From assembly GCF_002221525.1 (NCBI RefSeq), contig NZ_CP011028.1, forward strand, positions 507,001 through 571,000: 64,000 nucleotides of DNA, given 5' to 3'. Shown in pieces: positions 9,694 through 19,553 of the stretch. The position numbers and the translations under genes are program-made. Each line of letters opens with the position of its first letter. The first letter of the stretch is position 1. The notes beneath the pieces were generated by a model. The model ran no database searches and was not told where the DNA came from. It saw only the letters and a list, made by a program, of their open reading frames with translations. The DNA is from Pseudoalteromonas espejiana DSM 9414. GTDB lineage: Bacteria > Pseudomonadota > Gammaproteobacteria > Enterobacterales > Alteromonadaceae.

Positions 9694-11266
9694 AAGTCAT
9701 TTCCTTTAACATTAAGCGTTTTGGAAGTGTGTTTAAATAGGCCTTTAACGCGCTAAAGTTAGCAGGAGAGATAAAGTCGCTACCGAGATGTTCGCCAAGT
9801 TTTTCATGGCCCATGAGGCGATCAATATCTTGATCAAATAACTTTTCTGAGGCTGTATGACTATTAGCGCAATAGCAAAAAAAGTGACGCAATTGATACG
9901 GCACCACATTCGGCCAAAGTTGGTGCATGAATAAGCGCAGCTTGCGGCTGGTTAGGGCTTCTGGGGTGCCAACAATATCAATTTCATACCACAATTCATT
10001 CATGTCAAAATGTGAATTAAGTTGCTTACGGACAGCAGATTGAAATTTTAAATACTGTCCGATCTCATTCTGCAAATAGTCGCAAAGTATGAGTTGTCTA
10101 TAGCGCCCTTTATCTTTAATAAATGCAATATCACCGCCTGAGTAATAGTCAGATAGTATACTTATACTATGAGTGGGTCTGGCGCCTGTAAGCACAATAA
10201 ATAAAAATGCAATACGATAAGTCGCATTTTTATAGTATTCGCATAGCTCAGATCTATACATCAGAGGCGGTCTATCCGAACTATTATCTAGCGAGAACAG
10301 TGTTTTAGGCGGCCTAGTTAATTTATCTAATTTTAAAAAAAACTCACTAACGTAGTTATCTTCTATTGAGCGTCGGCTTCCAAATTTAATTGCTTCAACA
10401 CAGATCTTATCGCTACTGTGCTTTGTATTATCTAGTTGAAACTGACTAATACAGCCTGGTTGCGATACCAAGTATTCCGCTTTCTTGGTGGTGGTCTCTA
10501 TAAGGTTTACTGTGTGCTCTTTTAGAAAAAGGTCATAATAGCTATATAGCCCGGCCTGACGAGCTGCATCAATAAGGCGGGATAGGTAGCGATTGTGTGC
10601 GTCAAATATTTTGTAACGAATACGATCACTATCAAGCGTTTGATAGTGCATCGCACTCTTGTGGTGTGCTTGCTGAGCGTCAATAAGTTGCACTCGAGGA
10701 ATAGCGCCGAGTGTATTATCAACTTGGGTACATTGGATAAAGTAACAAAAAAAGTTATTTTTTCTGACTCGAGGCTGTGCGGTTAAAGCGCGTGGCGTTT
10801 TCCAAGAGGCATGCATCAACTCAAATAATATTATTTTTCCTTTTTTTGTTAAAAAGGGGGTGTCGTAACTTTGGGCTGCAATAAAGCTTTGAAAAAATTT
10901 ATTAAGCTGAGGCGGAATTGGTTGCCATAGGTACACCGTATTATTTTTTTCTTTACAAGTCCTTGCATACTCAGCCCAAGATTCCGTACCATCAAAATAG
11001 GTTCTAAAAGCGTGCTCTTGGCAAGGTGTTGAGCCTGAAGTTTTAATAAAGTCAGGTATATCTCTGGGCTCATCAATACTCCCCCAATCTTGAGTGAGCA
11101 ATATAAATAGCGCAACAATGCTGATTGCCGTGCGCTCTTTTCCATCAACCTTCGCCAGTTTTTTTAGCATAATAGCCATTGTTACAGCATGACTAACTGC
11201 ATCTGGATAACAGCCGCCTGCATTTTTTAAACGGTTGCTTCTTGCCACATGATCAAATGAACTCAT
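9686..11266 (-). CDS. Tyrosine-recombinase-fold protein without the expected nucleophile
   Basis: This 526-residue protein has a C-terminal recombinase core. Arg I is in LTGARPTHSISIL near 362, RH in PYQLRHFFCYC near 457, and GH in DRLMGHEKLGEH near 485. The place where the nucleophilic Tyr should stand, 9-11 residues after GH, reads GSDFISP, so Phe replaces Tyr. The protein may be a catalytically dead partner of the 931-residue recombinase; alternatively a Tyr elsewhere could serve. It lies second in the operon, 13 bases after the 160-residue gene, and overlaps the next gene by 8 bases. Confidence 0.78.
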   Translation of the reverse strand: MSSFDHVARSNRLKNAGGCYPDAVSHAVTMAIMLKKLAKVDGKERTAISIVALFILLTQDWGSIDEPRDIPDFIKTSGSTPCQEHAFRTYFDGTESWAEYARTCKEKNNTVYLWQPIPPQLNKFFQSFIAAQSYDTPFLTKKGKIILFELMHASWKTPRALTAQPRVRKNNFFCYFIQCTQVDNTLGAIPRVQLIDAQQAHHKSAMHYQTLDSDRIRYKIFDAHNRYLSRLIDAARQAGLYSYYDLFLKEHTVNLIETTTKKAEYLVSQPGCISQFQLDNTKHSSDKICVEAIKFGSRRSIEDNYVSEFFLKLDKLTRPPKTLFSLDNSSDRPPLMYRSELCEYYKNATYRIAFLFIVLTGARPTHSISILSDYYSGGDIAFIKDKGRYRQLILCDYLQNEIGQYLKFQSAVRKQLNSHFDMNELWYEIDIVGTPEALTSRKLRLFMHQLWPNVVPYQLRHFFCYCANSHTASEKLFDQDIDRLMGHEKLGEHLGSDFISPANFSALKAYLNTLPKRLMLKEMTYA

Positions 11267-11279
11267 AGGGACTCCTGTA

Positions 11280-11762
11280 CTATCGAAAAGTTGAAGACGA
11301 CGTATTTGCTAAATTTGTCAGTAATGATTCTTTAGGACGCGAGATCCCATACTCATCAAAGTATTTGAGGCGGTACTGTAAGTTTTTATTAAAATTCGCA
11401 TTTAAAGAATATGTAAAGGCAGGGTCACAAAGTAAGGTCGATCTCGAAACAAGCTCAACAGCGCCTTTTGGGTAAACCAATAACTTTAAGTTAAGCTCGG
11501 TGTGTAATGGATGAGCTTTAAAGCGTTCAAGCAATCCACAGGGGACGAGTGCGAAGCAGGTATCATCATTAGCAATTTGGCTCACTAGCAGCGGATGTAA
11601 ATCTAATAATGTCTGTGCTTCTTGAATTGGTAACTTATTAATACACAGTGAAGGGCTTAATTTCAGTACATCCTTTTCTATAAGCTTATTAAGTAATGGG
11701 TGCGCCTTTAACTTAGCTTTGAATAATGGAATTGATTTCTGTTTACATAGCATAGTATTCAC
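11280..11762 (-). CDS. Small unknown protein, first gene of the recombinase operon
   Basis: The family is not recognised. The 160-residue protein is basic and soluble, with two similar stretches (KAHPLLNKLIEKD near 18 and KAHPLHTELNLKL near 82) that may be a weak internal repeat. It ends 13 bases before the 526-residue recombinase-fold gene on the same strand, so it is very probably co-transcribed with the recombinases. Small accessory proteins (for example TnpC of Tn554) often accompany paired tyrosine recombinases, but no similarity to one can be claimed here. The next 490 bases upstream hold no gene and probably contain the operon's promoter. Confidence 0.65.
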   Translation of the reverse strand: MNTMLCKQKSIPLFKAKLKAHPLLNKLIEKDVLKLSPSLCINKLPIQEAQTLLDLHPLLVSQIANDDTCFALVPCGLLERFKAHPLHTELNLKLLVYPKGAVELVSRSTLLCDPAFTYSLNANFNKNLQYRLKYFDEYGISRPKESLLTNLANTSSSTFR

Positions 11763-12014
11763 CTATTTTTTAAGCTCATCATATTTGATGTAGCTTCAGG
11801 ATGTTTTCTATACTTTTTGATTATATTGTTGATTTATACGCTGTCTATTTTTGGTACAGTTATTTTAAATAGCTTAAATATCATTAAGTGATCATTGCTT
11901 TTAAATGATGCAAGAGAGAACTCGATGGGGAAATTTAAGCCTTAATAGGCTGAGCGCACTGGTCAGCAATAGGGGGTAATCTATAAAAGGCCTTCATAAT
12001 TATAGTTATAAGTA

Positions 12015-12166
12015 ATAGCTGTGAGAAAACGTAACTTGTATTTTTAATACATTGAAATATGTCCCTTAAATTAAGTTATAAATAGCTTTATGGTCCCTAG
12101 CTTGGCCATAATTAGGCTTTGTTGCCGGTTTTTGAGTTATTAGTTGCGAGAAAATGTGACTTGCAA
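12015..12166. repeat. Pair of imperfect 25-bp direct repeats upstream of the recombinase operon
   Basis: TAGCTGTGAGAAAACGTAAC at 12016 and TAGTTGCGAGAAAATGTGAC at 12141 continue as CTTGTA and CTTGCA. They agree at 20 of 25 positions and all five differences are transitions. They lie 125 bases apart in the 493-base gene-free stretch between 11763 and 12255. They could be recombinase or regulator binding sites; nothing else is evident in this gap. Confidence 0.4.
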
Positions 12167-12255
12167 TCTCATTATTTGATAGGAGCATAAAGAAATAGTG
12201 ATCTAAACATAACCCAACAGCGAAAAAAGCGTGGCTGTATTAATCTATTACCTTA

Positions 12256-12720
12256 TTAATACGGGCTCTTTTCTTTATCGACTTCTTTTAAAACTTGTTC
12301 AAGAGGCATTGTATCTAAAGCTTTAATAAGACTCATATCTAGATCGCAGTTGAAGGAATTAAACCAAAGCGCTAAATCCCAGTTTTTATAATCGCCATCG
12401 AGTATTTTTAAAATGCTAGCTATAACAGGTCTTACAGCACCTGCGTCGAATTGAAAGGCGGGGTAGCCACGATTGGATTTTTCACTTGTTTGTGTGACGG
12501 AAAAAAGGGTTTGCTCTTTTTCCATAAGCTCGAGGTCATTCTGAGTGTAGTGCTTGTCTAGTGATAGGTAGTCTATAACCTGTTGCGGTGTAAGTATTAA
12601 TAAGTGCTTTGTAAATTTATTTATCTCATTAAAATAAATTTCATGTTGTTTTGTTGGCGCCTCGTTTACACTTTTTAAATTTAGGACGTCGATAAAAAGC
12701 CTTTCATATTTACACGTCAT
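12256..12720 (-). CDS. Orphan antitoxin-like protein with MbcA/ParS (Xre-type) C-terminal domain
   Basis: The 154-residue protein has a C-terminal half matching the toxin-binding domain of RES-Xre (MbcA/ParS) antitoxins: RGYPAFQFDAGAVRP near 85, a hydrophobic helix IASILKIL, NWDLALWF, then TMPLEQVLKEV. In that family the domain binds a RES-domain or similar toxin. I start it at the ATG at 12720 because GGGGGATTAAA precedes it; an upstream in-frame codon at 12744 has no such site. No RES toxin gene is visible next to it: the neighbours are the recombinase operon and an unknown gene on the other strand. It may be a remnant, a solitary regulator or an anti-toxin addiction factor of the island. 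Confidence 0.6.
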   Translation of the reverse strand: MTCKYERLFIDVLNLKSVNEAPTKQHEIYFNEINKFTKHLLILTPQQVIDYLSLDKHYTQNDLELMEKEQTLFSVTQTSEKSNRGYPAFQFDAGAVRPVIASILKILDGDYKNWDLALWFNSFNCDLDMSLIKALDTMPLEQVLKEVDKEKSPY

Positions 12721-12744
12721 TTTAATCCCCCTATATAAGCACAT

Positions 12745-13222
12745 TATATAAACCTTATTGTAGCTCGGCCATAGTATATTTTGGGGATTATTTTACATAT
12801 AAAAAGTAAACTTTCTGCAAGATGAACACACTGCGCGGCTTGTAACCCCATAGCTTTTTATATGCGGGGGATCCACGATCTTTATTGAGCAGGCTATAAC
12901 ACGTGTATTAATAGTTAGTCTTTTTTAGACTATAAAACGTTATTGAGTGTAAAAAAATAGCAATTTACAATAAGCCATTTTGATTCAGGAGAAGGTTTCC
13001 TAGTAGAAATACCAATAAAAATTCAGTATAATTTTCTCGAGTTGATGACACTTGTGTAGCTTAAGTCTTGAAATAATAGCAGTGCACAGCCTATGTTCTG
13101 ACCCATTTATTTTGGGATGGTAAGTCATAATTATTCGGTTATTAAGATCTTGTTAAGTAAAACGCTTAAGTTAGATACAGAACAGTCTCGCTTGTTGCTT
13201 AAACTTTTACAAGGTACTTAAT
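12745..13222. other. Gene-free stretch between divergent island genes
   Basis: This 478-base AT-rich gap separates the antitoxin-like gene from the next gene on the plus strand. TAGTCT and AGACTA near 12917-12933 can form a small hairpin around a T run. No open frame of convincing quality is present. It must hold the promoters of both divergent genes, but no clear -35/-10 pair stands out. Confidence 0.4.
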
Positions 13223-13975
13223 ATGCTAACTTTAGAAAAACATAAAAAATATCCATTTCCTATTCTTCGCTATCCCTTAGATACAAAAGAAAACCGTGCA
13301 ATTAATGTAGCCAAAAGCATGCTTTATCAGATGAATCTGTTAGACATTACAATTAAAGATGAGAAATTTTTATTGTCATTTGCTAAGTCGCTAAATGAAG
13401 TAGAAAGAGACCCTTCAGCCCCTTACCTGTGTTTTGACTGCGATCCACAGCGTACTGCGCAATTTTTACAACGATTTCAGAGTAACTTATCTGAGTGTGG
13501 GCAAAACTTCAGTCTATCAAAGTTAGGCTACCTGATGGCGCTAACATTAGGGTTTGATAAATATGATGCTCTGCTCAGGCAACTAGAGGCATATCAATGC
13601 TTTATTAAAAAACCGTGGCATATTGGCGGAAAAAAAATCACCAAGCCTGTAATGCATCGTTATTACGATGGCGTTGCTGTAGATGTACCCATAGCATCTA
13701 TAGCTTCCAGACATTCATCTCTCTTTCAAGACATCTCAGCAAGCTCAATTAATGCTAATCATCCTAAATTTATAGGGCGACCAATAACATTTTCATATAA
13801 AAAAATTTGCCATGGCTGTGAATTTAGAGGCTTTGGGGCGACTGAAGAGGATGCCATGGCATGGCTAATTGTTCACGCTGTACATCAACTTCAAGATGTT
13901 AAGTTATGGAATATTGAATTTAAATTTTACCGAGCGACCTTACGCTACGAGAATGAAACAGCTGATTATATGTAG
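13223..13975 (+). CDS. Hypothetical island protein
   Basis: The function is not recognised. The 250-residue protein is soluble, with no signal peptide and no membrane segment. The middle stretch FSLSKLGYLMALTLGFDKYDALL near 98-120 resembles a short helical motif of the type S-x-x-x-x-x-x-A-x-x-x-G-F-x-x-x-x-A-L, found in many uncharacterised plasmid and island proteins. Two Cys pairs (LCFDCD near 71; KICHGCEFRGFG near 195) could bind metal, but their spacing is not diagnostic. AAGGTACTTAAT before the ATG is an acceptable ribosome site. It stands alone, flanked by gaps of 478 and 705 bases, and is followed by a likely terminator. Confidence 0.6.
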   Translation: MLTLEKHKKYPFPILRYPLDTKENRAINVAKSMLYQMNLLDITIKDEKFLLSFAKSLNEVERDPSAPYLCFDCDPQRTAQFLQRFQSNLSECGQNFSLSKLGYLMALTLGFDKYDALLRQLEAYQCFIKKPWHIGGKKITKPVMHRYYDGVAVDVPIASIASRHSSLFQDISASSINANHPKFIGRPITFSYKKICHGCEFRGFGATEEDAMAWLIVHAVHQLQDVKLWNIEFKFYRATLRYENETADYM

Positions 13976-14061
13976 TGTGCTATTTAAAATGTTAATCTCT
14001 TAATTAAAATAAGCTGTTTGCGTGTTACAGATAACAGGTATTCAGTCCTCGTATTAATAAT

Positions 14062-14100
14062 AAAAAAAGATCGGTTCTCGGTGTACTGGTCTTTTTATTT
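14062..14100 (+). terminator. Likely terminator after the 13.2-kb hypothetical gene
   Basis: AAAAGATCGGT pairs with ACTGGTCTTTT using G-T pairs, and a T-rich stretch follows. The remainder of the 705-base gap to 14681 shows no convincing gene. Confidence 0.55.
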
Positions 14101-14680
14101 GCTAGCAGTCTTTACTTCTTATAATGCAACCTACCGTAAATATAAATTTATAACCAATGTTCTTCCCCCATGTATAGATGTCTTTTGCACTGGCAGACCT
14201 TAAATAATACACAGTCGCTATTGATATCTTAACGTAACGAGATAGGGTCAGTAGCACGTAGTGTACGCGCCTGCTTTGATGCTAAGTTTATGATTTTTAA
14301 TAATAAGGATGTGGATTGAAACATTGATAGAAAAGTATGTTACTGGCGATGTCTGTTAGGTTTTATGACTAAACGTGCATAATTGACTCTAGGTACTTTT
14401 CCGTTTATCGGTAATAAACTTGGCTTGGCTAATGCTTTTATTTTAGTGTCGAGCTTTTATTCAATACGATGAGAAACCTACAATACTTAGCCCACTGTTA
14501 TTATCTATACCGCGATGACAATGTTCTGTGGGTTAAAAAATTAAGTTTGCAGTTAGCTGAGTAAGTAGCCTTCAAAATATTCAAAGAGTGTATAGTTTGA
14601 TATTGATTGGTCGTAATTAGTTGACCAAGATTAAAATATATAAGTTACTTAAAGCGTGTAAATTAAAAGGATGTGAATAG

Positions 14681-17600
14681 ATGCTGACAGAAAATTACCT
14701 TAAGGATATAAAAAAATCACTCAATACCCCTCTGTTTATAGAGATAAACCGAAAAGACATGGCGCTATTTTTACCGGGTTATGGGCTAAACTTAACTAAA
14801 AACTTGCCATTAACATTAGCAGCGCAAGTCTATAATAATAAGCTTAAAGATAATCAAAGTAATATTCTATGTATAGAGGGAAGCCCAACGCCATCTTCAA
14901 ATTGCTTTGTCATTTTAGAAACGATACTTCAGTTATTGGAAGAACAACTTAAAGATATAAAAAGTATTGAAGCGCTTAAAAAATCACTACAAGGCGTTAT
15001 ATCAGTAACAACCGGCGGATGGGTAGATTCCTTAGTTGGGGACTATTTAGATAAAGGTTTGGAAATTATATTTAGTGAACTCAGTGATTATGTAAATGAT
15101 ACGATTATTGATGCGACTAAAGAAAGTATCGATATTAGTGGCAAGCTAACAAACTTTCTACAAGACAGCCTCGTTGATACGTCGGGTAATAAGTTAGCTA
15201 CGAAGGCTGAGTTAATAAAAACCGCTGATATCTATCTTTGTGATGAAGCAAAAGTAAAGCTGGATAAATTATCGACTAAATTTAATAAAAGTAGTAATGC
15301 AGATGTATTCCAGCTCGCGTTTAAATTATTAATGATCCTTAGCCATAGTTCACCTCGGTTATTATGGATAAACAATCCGCAGTATCTTGATATAAACTCA
15401 TTAGAATTAATTTCGTTGGTGCTTGCGCAAAATAAATATCAAAAAGAGCTAGGTAAAAGTACGGGTATATCAATCGTTTTTCAGTATAGCGACGAACAGT
15501 GTCAGCCATATTCACCCTTTCCCACCGAATTTGAAAATAAACAAACGCTATTAAATAATCAGCGAAGTTTCGCACAACGGTATGGAATGCTTGAAAGACC
15601 TACACATGATATGCCTAAAGTGGCAGTGAAGACTGATAGCTTCGTTGGCCGTGAAGTCGAACTTCAAGATTTAGTTAGGTATTTTGAGAATAGAACACAC
15701 GAGTCTATATCCATCGTCTCTGGTGAGCCAGGGATAGGCAAGACGACCTTGATTAACCATCATATAAGACGACTTCAAAAGCATGAACGTAATATAAATC
15801 TGACACTCATCAATGAAGCGGGGAGCACATCAACAAATACAGGGTTGAGCGCACTAGAGCAGAGTATTATTGAGGAAGCACACCGACTTGATGCATTGAA
15901 AGGACTTTCTAACAAAGGGAAAGATTTTTTCAAAAGTCAGATGAACATAGAGAATGCGGTAAAGGCGATTGGGGCTATTTTTGGCGTACCAGTATCTGGA
16001 GTCGATAAGCTTGCGAGCACGATTGATAAAGTTACAGGGCGGATAGGTGTGAGCAGCTCTTTAGCGCATATGAAAAAACAAGGACAGCAGGCGCTTAATA
16101 GGCAAAATAGTGAAACAAAAACGCAGCAATTTGAAAAAATAAATAAAGCGATCGACGTGCTCAAATCACTGGTAGGTAATAATCAGCCCGTTACACTCTT
16201 CATTGATGATATTTAGTGGATCGATGATGCTGCTGCTGAGTACCTTCTCAAACACTTACTTAATAAGAATATATACATTGTCACTTCAGTACGACCTAGC
16301 GATGCGGCTACCTTATTTGCGAACAGAATTAATTCACAAGATAGGAATTTTTATCAACATGTTAACTACCTGTTTGTAAAACTAGGCATTGCTGGGGTTG
16401 AAAGCACAAAGCTCACTATTGAAGCAGATCTAATTGGGTTGCAAGCCATAGAGATTGTGCCGCAGACACTCTATTTAAAGGGGCTCGATCAGTTAATGCT
16501 CCAAACGATATTAGGCCGTATTCTTTATTCAAGTGACTCTCAATTAGCACAGCTATCACAGGGTATAATTTCAGCTTTAAGGGGGGAAGGCGCTACAATA
16601 AAAGGATCAGAGAGAGTAAATACACTTTTTGCGATTGAAACAATTAACATGCTGTGTGATAGCAACTTTTATAATGATAAGACAACGTTACCATTAATAT
16701 TGCAACCTGCAATTAGAGCAAATAATGAAAAACCCTATGAAATTAACTCTGAAATAATTAACTTTTCATCAGTGCTTGATGAGACATTTAAACAATTAAT
16801 CGAAAAATACCAAGTATCATTAAGTCATTATCATAGTGCTGATCTACATTCAGGGTTTAGTTTAATGGCCTATGCAGTAATGGAAGAGCGCTTAAACCTG
16901 ATAAGAGTTTATTTTGGTCAGTTTGGTGATTGTGCTGTTTATAGCTTATTGTTCTCTTCTTTATTGGGGGCTCCATTCTCCTCAAAGGTTGTCCGTGACG
17001 TCATTGAAGCCATTATTTATTCAGACGATGAGCAATTAGCCCCGCTTCAGGCGCTACTCCCGACTGAGTATGATTACCTATCTTTGACCGCTGAGCATTA
17101 TACGATCATGGATGAGATATATGAGATACTAAGGCGATTACCTAATTATGCTGAACAGTATAATTACAAGCATGGTTTGCTCGCAACATTCTTTAAGCAA
17201 CAACTCAGCTTTATTATCACAACGATTGAAGGGAATGAAAAAAAGAATGAAAACTCACTCAATTGGCATTTATTGCAGCTAATATTTACGGTGATCGATG
17301 CTGAATTTGGGGGAGATAAAGATTATATAGATAAAGGGGTTGCGGGCTATTTTAAGGCACTACCTTTAGCCATATTAAAGCGTGATATAGCTGAGTTCTT
17401 TTATGACATGGATAGCACTCAGACATTCATGGCTTACGCTTATTGCGATGAGGCGCTTATCGTCCTCAGATTACTCATCAATCTTAATGAAAACCAAAAA
17501 GCGATGGAAGCGCTACTTCGTCTTGAACATAAGATAAGCACTGAACCACATCTCCAGGTCATATCTGCTATGGAAGAGCAACGTGAGGCGTTAAGTGTAT

Positions 17601-18850
17601 CTCGGGCTCATATCTATAGCCGACAGGTAGATCCCGACTTAAATGAAAAATCGGTCGCAGCTTTTGACGAGCTTAATCAACTGTCATCTAAATATAAAAA
17701 ATATAGCCCAGATTATTACAGGGTATACGCGCGAGAAATGAGTAGTATCACCGCGAAATTAGACAACAAAAAAATATCAATCGAACAAGCGCATCATGCG
17801 TACCTAACTGTCTTTGAAGAATTTGATAATGGATTTAAAGAGGATTCGTTTGGCGTCAGGGATTTGATCGTGAGCTTAGTATTAAATATTGCGCTGACTT
17901 CAAGCTTGCCCGATGAAAAAGAGCAATTATTACTAAAAGCATGTCAATTTGCGACTGAGAATTACACCGACTACGGTGAGCAGGCACTAGACAAGCTTTT
18001 AGAAACAAAGTCTAAGTTCGTGACATGTGTGTTAAACACTAAAAATACACATATGGATGCAATAGAAGAAGCCATTTTAGCCTGTATAGATATCTATAAA
18101 ATAATGTCTGAATATAGAGAGCGACTCCCTGGGTGTTTTGATGAATATTACTTTCCTTGTGTGTTTAGGTTGTTTACTTTTAAACCACTCTATGAAGAAG
18201 AATTCCCACAACTTCCGTCAGAGAAAGAGTTTGCACAGGCCTTTCTTGACTTAAAAGAAAATAAACCAGCGGTGTATGCATCAAATTTAGACAGGTTTAA
18301 GCACTTCAAAGCAGTTGCTAATGTCGGTCATTATCTTAAAGAGAGTCACGAAAACTTTTACTTTAACAAAAGAAATGTAGATTCTTTAACCCTCGGGGAG
18401 CAGGTGCTGACTTATTCACTTAGTCTCGAAGTGGACACAGTCATAGAGCATATAGATTGGCTGATAAAGCGGTATGATAGCACGCAGCGAAGTGAGCTTG
18501 CGTTACTGACATTGAGTGCCTGGCATAGGATCACGCAAGACCCCGTGAGTAAAGACGACACGGTGAATGAGACTCTCATTCAAGCTTTGAAAAGGCTTAT
18601 CGATACAGACTTTGATTTACACCCTTACCTGCTTGAGATGGATGATTTATTTCAAGCGGTGATAACAACATATATGCATGATAATCAGGATAGGCTCGCC
18701 GGTATTAATCTTGGTGAGCGTTTATTCTGGGCAACTGTGATGACGTTATCTCATTTTTTTTACAGCGCGACAGAAAAGGATATTTGGGAAGAAATATTTA
18801 ACATTGCTTATGCGTTAGCATACAAGGAAGTGTCGACCCACAATCGCTAA
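14681..18850 (+). pseudogene. Large STAND-type NTPase with tandem NTPase domains, interrupted by one in-frame TAG
   Basis: One reading frame of 1,389 codons is broken only by TAG at 16214-16216. Before the stop, residues 1-330 look like a decayed NTPase domain: NILCIEGSPTPSSN near 62-75 stands at the P-loop position and LLWINNPQYLD near 227 at Walker B. A second, intact domain follows: SFVGREVELQDL near 325, Walker A GEPGIGKTTL near 348, and Walker B LFIDDI near 505. The stop falls where relatives have Gln in DDxQW, and the next codons give WIDDAAAEYLL and later TSVRPSDAA. The same frame continues for 878 more codons, mostly helical and repeat-like. Such proteins act as signal-sensing or phage-defence ATPases. 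CAG to TAG is one base change, so this is a recent mutation, a readthrough site or a sequencing error. Confidence 0.82.
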
Positions 18851-18873
18851 CGAAGGTACTCAGTTAATCACTT

Positions 18874-18905
18874 GCTCTGCTCATCTGCAAAAAGGTGAGC
18901 AGAGC
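18874..18905 (+). terminator. Perfect 10-bp hairpin after the STAND gene
   Basis: GCTCTGCTCA at 18874-18883 pairs exactly with TGAGCAGAGC at 18896-18905, 24 bases after the stop codon. No T tract follows, so termination strength is uncertain. Confidence 0.55.
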
Positions 18906-19553
18906 TGGGTGACATGTTCAAGGTATTTTTATGCGTCAGGGGTTAATAAAATCACTAAAGTGTCAGTCCTGTGCTGTTTTATATCCCAGGTGTAAACGAA
19001 AATAAATAGTCCCTAAAAAGTCATTGTGATAACAGTGTGTCGCCATGCGAGCGTATAGTGGTAGCGCCGATAAACGTGCCTGTATCCACGTTTATTCCCC
19101 CAGGTTTTTGGTTATGCAGGAGTGTCTCAAATAGCCAAGTTCAGACGTTTTTATGTCTCATATGTAAAGTTAAATGTGGCGAAAAGTCTTGCTGTATAAG
19201 GGCTGTCGGGGAGGGCGGTGTTTTCTTCTAATAGCAGGAACTGTAACCCGCTCAGCATAACTCAACCTTAATCGTGTGGATTAGTGTCTAATATATCTTA
19301 AAGCCAATATGTGATGTATGTCTAATCTTATGTCGTAGGTTTTGGCTGGCTAATAGTATCTAAAAAGTATCCATTTCGAAATAAAAACGCATAAAGCTGT
19401 GGACATTGAAGCTTGAATTAACTAAATTTTAACACCTGTGTTTTTTATGTTTGTGGTGCAGAAATTTAAATAACTCAGTCGGAAAACACAGAGTGTTACG
19501 CTCGAAGTGACATTAAAAACAGTAAGATTAAATAAGTAAAAATAAGGAATGAT
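18906..19553. other. Gene-free stretch before the lipoprotein gene
   Basis: About 650 bases with no convincing gene on either strand. Short open frames exist but lack ribosome sites and plausible protein character. The region just before 19554 has AAGGAATGAT, the ribosome site of the next gene. No repeat or mobile-element end was recognised here. Confidence 0.4.

Noticed and set aside
13976..14680. Small genes in the gap before the STAND gene
   Set aside because: The longest frame (61 codons at 14018) has no ribosome site and overlaps a probable terminator.
16439..18850. A separate 803-residue gene starting at TTG 16439
   Set aside because: The same frame is coding from the TAG at 16214 onward without a gap, and no ribosome site precedes the TTG. 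It is the rest of the upstream gene.
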